Shown here in pieces: positions 58,611-64,000 of a stretch of 64,000 bases of DNA. Each line of letters starts with the position of its first letter. Position 1 is the stretch's first letter. Position numbers and translations under genes: made by a program. The DNA comes from Rhineura floridana (taxonomy: Eukaryota > Chordata > Lepidosauria > Squamata > Rhineuridae): positions 226,033,943 through 226,097,942 of the forward strand of contig NC_084482.1 of assembly GCF_030035675.1 (NCBI RefSeq). The letters are read 5' to 3'. The notes below the pieces were generated by a model. It saw nothing but the letters and a program-made list of their open reading frames with translations. It was not told the DNA's origin and ran no database searches.

Positions 58611-59140
58611 TTTTGAAGACTGCGTATAGCCTATGCAATTTTGTCATGAATCAACACTGAAGCACACCATTCAATTTACAACAAAAACAATCTATTGAAA
58701 TCCAAGAAGATTGTTTCAATGGTCGACAGCAAGCCCAGAGCAGCAGCATAGACCATAAAGCCTTTCCACGAAAAACCCAGGAACACTGATGACCTTTTAA
58801 GACTCCCTTTGAAACCTGAAGGGACGGAGCCTGCAGGCTGCCACAGACCACTCTGAGGAGGGGATTCCGTGGGGAGGATCCCCCACAGAGCAGGATCTGG
58901 AGCTGAGCTTTGGTTTATGTGCAGTGGCTCCTGACTGTCCCTTCCTAAAATGTACTTCATCCCGACCTTTCTTCGCCACAGAACAGAAGAGTGTGACCTT
59001 TTTTCTCCCACATGCAATTGTTCTTCTTGCGCACTTCATTGGCCATTTGTCACCTGGCCACCAGGAGGGGCAGTTTGTGTGTGTGCAGCGATTGGGTGCA
59101 GGGGCTCTTGGACCTGACTGGGCCTTTCTGTGTCTTTCAG

Positions 59141-59187
59141 GGGTGGCCGTGCCTCAGAGTCCAGCCGACGTCCCTCGTGCTCTTTGA
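59141..59187 (+). CDS. MHC-II beta exon 5, cytoplasmic tail
   Basis: It reads GVAVPQSPADVPRAL and TGA in the phase set by exon 4. The acceptor is tgtgtctttcag. It resembles the short Pro-rich, Leu-ending tails of other beta chains. The intron before it is longer than usual because of a SINE and an L2 tail. Confidence 0.75.
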
Positions 59188-59823
59188 TTGACACTCTCCA
59201 GCCCCCCCCTTGGGGTGACCCTGGAACAGCCTCTGCTGCCTTTGCAACCACTGGCGCTCTCTGGAGCTGGGATGTTGGCAGGGGGCAGCATTTGCAGTGA
59301 GGAAAGGAGGTCCCTGGTCCCCTCTGCCCACTCCCTCCTACACTCCCCCTGGACCTCTGGCCAGGGTCAGACTTCTGGTGGGGGGGCTGGTGCAGAGATG
59401 GGGTTGTACCGGGCCCTCCCCCTATGTAGACTAGGGAGCCATCTTCTTCACCAGGGCCATTTTGACCTCCTCAGCACATCTCTTCATAGCCCCCCTAAGT
59501 CTGTTCTAAATCAATTGAATGGAACAATACTAAAGGGCCCTGCAGACAGCCTCTCTATCGCGCATCCATGATGATTTCTGCTGCTGGTGCTATTGAGGTT
59601 GTCACAGGCGATCCAGCTTCCAATACTGTTTCTCCCTGCAGAAGGTTTGGGGCCGTCACACTGCTTAGTTTCCAACTAGTGCATGTCCTGTAACGTCCTG
59701 CTGACATCCCAGAACTTCTCATACTTCGAATGTTCTGGTTTATTTTTGTCCTGCTATCCTTGTCCGGAAGCCCCTCCGGACAGCAATAATGTGGATGCAT
59801 TGGGGGAGCATCACAGAACAGCG

Positions 59824-59840
59824 AATAAAAGCAGAATAAA
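59824..59840 (+). terminator. Polyadenylation signals of the MHC-II gene
   Basis: Two AATAAA hexamers (59824-59829 and 59835-59840) lie about 640 bases after the stop codon, a reasonable 3' UTR length. Confidence 0.65.
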
Positions 59841-59855
59841 CCCACCACGAACACG

Positions 59856-61255
59856 CTATTATGCTGTCAAGAGCATGTCGCAGAGCACATCCACAATGAA
59901 ACACCCTTTGGGAGGGACCGCCCGCCTTTCTCCAACCCCCATGAGCTCATCTCGCCTTCCTTCTCTGCTTTTCAGGGCTCATGAGTTAGACTTTGCTGCT
60001 CAGTCACGATCCCACAATGTGGAGAAGCCGCTTTTGTGCTCTCTCGCAAGTTTCCATGGCTGAGAGTATGGGGGCTTTTGGGGGGGGGCAGAAGAAGGCT
60101 GGAGAAGGACAATCAATGCATCCCCCCAATCAGCAGTCTCAACAGCTTCACTTCTGGTTTTTCTTTTTGGGAGGGGAGGAGAAGGGGAAGAAGGCCTCCC
60201 TTCGATGCATTTGCTGCATTTAACTTGTTGATTGCCTGATTTCACAAAAGTTTATTTTTCATTTTCATTTTTATCGTGCACGTCTCTTGCCCCCTCTGTG
60301 AGCTGCCTTTGGAGACCCTTTAAACCTTCACTCTTTAAACACCAAAGAGTGTGGTGACACTTTACTGTTGACATCTTTAAGGCAGAGGTGGGGAATATCA
60401 GAGCCGGGGGAGGGAGGCAACTGTGGCCCTCCCAGCCTTCCCATCTGGCCCTCGGAACTGTCCCCAGGCCCTGCTCCCTCTCCTGAATGTTCCTGTGTTG
60501 TACTTCACATATTCACACACACACACACACACAAGAAAATGATTTCCTATAGGAAGCTTCACTAAAATTGCAAAGTAAATCAGACATATTTAAAGTAACT
60601 ATGTGAACTATGTCAACTGTCTTAATAATGTTGTTTCTTCCCTGCTAAAACAAGATCAGCACAGCACATGTATTCTTTCTATTCTTTGGGCTGATTGCAG
60701 GTGTTGCCACCACTCATCATATGCTCAGAGGCACATGTTACCAAATTCTTCCAAGCTACACAGGAAGTGGATTGGACTGTGAAAGCCTAACCCAAATTGT
60801 GTGTTTGCATTTTGATAAATTTGTAGGGCAGTCCAATATCTCAGAGAGGAGGTCAGGTCTCCTGCTCCCCTGGTGCATTCACTATAGCTGCCCAATGTCC
60901 CTGCTTTTAAAAGTTTGATAGACATATCTGTGGGCTATAGGTACATTCTTAAACTGCAAGGGTTTTTTTGCCTATTAGTGAATTTCTCTGCTTTTTAATG
61001 TGTGTGTGTCCCGCATGCCAAGGATGCATTTCCTATCGTAAACCAGCTTTCTTGTTTTCCATGGCAAACATCTCTGTGTGGTTGGAACCAAACGGGAAGG
61101 CTGCATTGCAGGGCCTTCAGCACACAGCCCCCTTCTCGCTCTGCCAAGCAAACCCAGCACTATGATGGGCCCCCTTTGGCCTGATCCACCTGCAGGGCCC
61201 TCCCTTCTGTTCTCCTTGGGGAATCATTTACACACCTTTCAGTGACTCACAAGCT
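59856..61255. other. Gene-free stretch between MHC-II and the second V2R
   Basis: No gene is recognised. A short (CA)n run lies at about 60514-60533. Open frames are short and unlike known proteins. Confidence 0.5.
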
Positions 61256-61830
61256 CTACAATATCCTTTTTGAGGTGATAAGAAATGTACACAGTATTCC
61301 AAATGTGATACAATGGCATTATGATATTGGCAGCTCGATTCAAGGTGCTGGTTTTAGCCTATAAAGTATTACATGGCTTGGAAGCACAATACCTGATTGA
61401 ACTCTTCTCCTGACACGAACCCTCCCATACACTACGCTCAACATCCGAGGCCCTCCTCCATGTGCCTACTCTGAGGGAAATTCATAGGCTGGCAACAAGG
61501 GAGAGGGCCTTCTGAGTGGTGGCCCCCAAATTATGGAATGATGTTTCTGACAAGGTGTGCCTGGCAGCAACACTGTTATATTTTTGGCACTAGGTCAAGA
61601 CTTTACTCTTCTCCCAGGCATTTTAGCATGCGTTTTTAAATTGCTTTTTAAAACATATGTTTTTAAATTTGTCTATTTGTTTTTAATGTTTTTAATTGTT
61701 ATAAACTGCCCAGAGAGCTTCGGCTATGGGGCAGTATACAAATGCAATAAATAAATAGATAAATACCTTTCCTAATGATCCCCGGCATGGAATTTGCCTT
61801 TTTCACAGCTGCACACAGGGTTAACATCTT
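61256..61830 (-). mobile_element. CR1 LINE fragment split by an L2
   Basis: The two minus-strand parts 61256-61325 (acagtattccaaatgtgata) and 61766-61830 (acctttcctaatgatccccg, aatttgcctttttcacagct) are contiguous in other CR1 copies (compare 16970-17100). An L2 sits between them. Confidence 0.85.
61326..61765 (+). mobile_element. L2-type LINE 3' part nested in CR1
   Basis: It reads caaggtgctggttttagcct, gagtggtggcccccaaatta and the 3' end aactgcccagagagcttcgg, with an (AATA)n-like tail ending at 61765. It is 5'-truncated. Confidence 0.87.
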
Positions 61831-62239
61831 CCCCTCCCCCTTCTGCCTGCTCCCATCCCCCTCTTGACCTCTGCCCTCCCTCCCCATCCCCTGTGGTCAG
61901 TTTCACCTATCCTAAGCATGATTTCAGGGGAGTAAATCCCACTGAACTCAATAAGCAAGCAAATGATCAATCCACTCTCAGCAAACTTGCAAAGGATCCC
62001 ATTTCTTACCTCCCAGATTAAAAAGCAGGGAAATTCACTAATAGGGGGTTAAATATCAGTGGGGCAAGTGGGAAAAAGTGGGTGGAGCAATGGGTGAGAC
62101 AATCCAGGCATGCAAAAGTCAGAGACTTTCTACCCACATTCAGGCCCACACATCTCACTCCACCCATCCAGCCATGCAAGAGCCATTAGCACACTTCAAG
62201 GACCCATGAGGAGGAGAGTCCATGAGGGGTGTGGCATGA

Positions 62240-62580
62240 CACAGAGGCATGATAGCACTCTCCAAGTACATGAAAGGTTGCCACATAGAGGAGGGCCGGG
62301 ATCTCTTCTCGATCGTCCCAGAGTGCAGGACACAGAATAACCGGCTCAAGCTGCAGGAAGTTAGATTTCGACTGGACATCAGGAAACACTTCCTAACTGT
62401 CAGAGGGGTATGACAATGGAGCCAATGACCTAGGGAGGTGGTGGGCTCTCCAACACTGGAGGCCCTCAAGAGGCAGCTGGGCAGCCACCTGTCAGGAATG
62501 CTTTAATTTGGATTCCTGCAGTGAGCAGGGGTTGGACTTGATGGCCTTAGAGGCCCCTTCCAACTCTTAAATTCTATGAC
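62240..62580 (+). mobile_element. CR1 LINE 3' end
   Basis: The plus strand resembles KGCHIEEGRDLFSIVPECRT and LQEVRFRLDIRKHFLTVRGV with breaks. The 3' terminus follows (ggttggacttgatggcctta, ccaactcttaaattctatga). Confidence 0.85.
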
Positions 62581-63321
62581 ATAGGGAGAACTCTGAGGGC
62601 CAAACAGAGCCTTGCAGGGATGCATTTGGTCTCCAGGACAGATGTCACTCACAGGAAAGGCTGGGATTGAGCGGCGGCCTATCTAAATTTGCACAAACAT
62701 GTTTCTCTCCAGTCGTGCACCTGCACTTGGAGCTTCACAGAGGATGCCACAGAGGTGCTGCTGCTTCCCCTGGTAATTTTCAAAATGACAGTGAACTAGT
62801 TTCATGCCTGCCCAGGCCCCAGAGTGGTTTCCTCCCCTTTGAGTCCCACAGCAATCAAGAGCAGCATGAAGGCACGTCTGCAACGGAGCCCAGAGAGGCT
62901 GCTGCAAGGTTAAGTGCATAAAAGACTCCTTTGCTGCTGAGAGCTGGAGATCAGTGTAGATAGTACCGATCGACATGAACCAATGGCCTGATTTGGTATA
63001 AGGCCAGTTTCCAGAACTGTGAAGACTGGAACCTTACTTTATTTTTAGGTGCAGGGCTCAGTGGAAGGGAAATAGTTTTGTGTGCCAGCATCCCCAGGTA
63101 AGGCTGGGAGAGCCCCTGTCTGAAACTCCAGAGATCCGCTGGCAGTCAGTGTTAGATAAGAAGCTAGCTGGAAGAAGTGTAAGACTTCTTCTGCAGGCAA
63201 AAGGCAGCATTTCTCCTGTTCCCACAATCGTTCCCTTTGGCTCTGCAGTCCCAACCGGACTCTCTCTTCCCCGCAGCTGAGAGCAATTGCAAGGGAGATG
63301 ATCGTAGCAGGCAGAAGCAGA
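62581..63321. other. Upstream region of the second V2R gene
   Basis: No gene is recognised. It should hold the promoter of the plus-strand V2R. It does not show the block shared by 13696-13870 and 30126-30306. Confidence 0.4.
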
Positions 63322-63527
63322 ATGACTCTCCTGCTGGTGCTGCTAATGCCCCATGAGGTCTGTGGGACAATGAAAGCTAAATGCCCTCTGAATCTGATCA
63401 GGGATGAAAACAAAGCTGGGAATTATTACTTGCCTGGGGACCACCTCATCAGCGGAATTGTGTCTCCCAAAATGGGCATCTTTGAACCATTCGTGTTCTC
63501 CAAGCCTCCGTTGTCTAAGACGACTTC
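63322..63527 (+). CDS. V2R exon 1 of a second receptor gene (rest beyond window)
   Basis: It encodes a signal peptide (MTLLLVLLMPHEVCG) followed by KCPLNLIRDENKAGNYYLPG and DHLISGIVSPKMGIFEPF, matching exon 1 of the 20804-29950 gene (PGDFLISGI...) and the family's exon 1. The donor gtaagt follows at 63528 and the exon ends in phase 2, like the other gene. An in-frame ATG at 63298 is possible, but 63322 gives the cleaner signal peptide. The gene runs rightward, divergent from the first V2R. Whether it is complete cannot be seen. Confidence 0.87.
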
Positions 63528-63689
63528 GTAAGTTTATTGCTGTCATTGTTACTGTTAGTCTTATTAATATGTTAGTCCTTAATGCCAAGATAAACCCCTA
63601 AGTGGTTTACAAAGAATTTTTTTAAAGTTACACAATCATTAGGATATAAAACACAATGTAGCAAGAAGAGACAGCTAAGAATGTTGTGG

Positions 63690-64000
63690 GTTTAACGCTT
63701 CCCTACCTACAACCTTGTCACAGTCATTAACCAAAATGGAGACAATAGTCAAGAAATCAGAAGAAGGCTAGGACTGGGGAGGGCAGCTGTGAGAGAACTA
63801 GAAAAGGTTCTCAAATGCAAAGATGCATCACTGAACACTAAAGTCAGGATCATTCAGACCATGGTATTCCCGATCTCTATGCATGGATGTGAAAGTTGGA
63901 CAGTGAAAAAGGCGGATAAGAGAAAAATCCACTCATTTGATGTGAGGTGTTGGAGGAGAGCTTTGCGCATACCATGGACTGTGAAAAAGACGAATAATTG
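63690..64000 (+). mobile_element. BovB LINE 3' part in intron 1 of the second V2R
   Basis: The plus strand matches the BovB reverse-transcriptase end, including gatgtgaaagttggacagtg and tgttggaggagagctttgcg, the latter shared with the BovB at 28667-28690. It continues past the window end. It is sense to this V2R, while the BovB in the first V2R is antisense, so the two insertions are independent. Confidence 0.82.

Larger units (their letters stand above)
47685..59840 (+). pseudogene. MHC class II beta chain gene, 5'-truncated (exon 1 start lost)
   Basis: The beta chain pairs with an alpha chain to present peptides to CD4 T cells. Exons are 47685-47746 (partial signal peptide), 50931-51215 (beta-1), 57190-57468 (beta-2, Ig-like), 57637-57747 (connecting peptide and membrane helix) and 59141-59187 (tail and TGA). 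All joins are in phase 1 and exons 2-5 have no stop. Lengths fit the family: the membrane exon is exactly 111 bases. The ATG and about the first eight residues of the signal peptide are gone. So is the upstream region where S, X and Y boxes should lie, replaced by duplicated CR1. A stop (TAG at 47659) lies upstream in frame with no ATG between. It was probably silenced recently, since the rest is intact; an alternative promoter or an assembly join is possible. Confidence 0.88.

Overview
The window is nuclear DNA of a squamate reptile, most likely a lizard. It carries a vomeronasal type-2 receptor (V2R) gene in the usual six-exon form. It also has an MHC class II beta gene and the squamate repeat mix of CR1, L2, L1 and BovB LINEs, tRNA-derived SINEs, a 5S-derived SINE and gamma-type endogenous retroviruses. 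The species cannot be named from the sequence alone.

Layout. Positions 1-15006 are one copy of a large segmental duplication and about 31916-47684 is the second, in the same orientation. By eye they differ at roughly one to two bases per hundred, plus a few element insertions found in only one copy. Each copy holds a CR1 fragment, an L2 fragment, the 5' part of one retrovirus (ERV-A), an L2 reverse-transcriptase fragment, two SINEs, a provirus with both LTRs (ERV-B) and the start of a CR1. Between the copies, 15007-20700 is nested LINE debris, and 20804-29950 (minus strand) is a V2R gene whose six exons are all open and join in phase to give 860 residues. A BovB fills part of its first intron and a CR1 its third.

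The second duplication copy ends inside exon 1 of an MHC class II beta gene (plus strand). Exons 2 to 5 (50931-59187) and two polyadenylation signals are intact and in phase. The start codon, the first part of the signal peptide and the promoter are missing, replaced at position 47684/47685 by duplicated CR1 sequence. Intron 2 of this gene is swollen by CR1, L2 and a long, still open L1 piece. At the right edge, 63322-63527 (plus strand) is the first exon of a second V2R gene that runs out of the window. The two V2R genes are divergent and the MHC-II gene lies between them.

How it fits together: V2Rs are pheromone and peptide receptors of vomeronasal neurons, and MHC-II beta chains present peptides on antigen-presenting cells. 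Their adjacency here is physical; any functional link is inference. The strongest observations are the duplication that beheaded the MHC-II gene, the complete V2R with one GC donor site, an unusual second cysteine pair in the MHC-II beta-1 domain, and the insertion differences that date CR1, L2 and L1 activity after the duplication.
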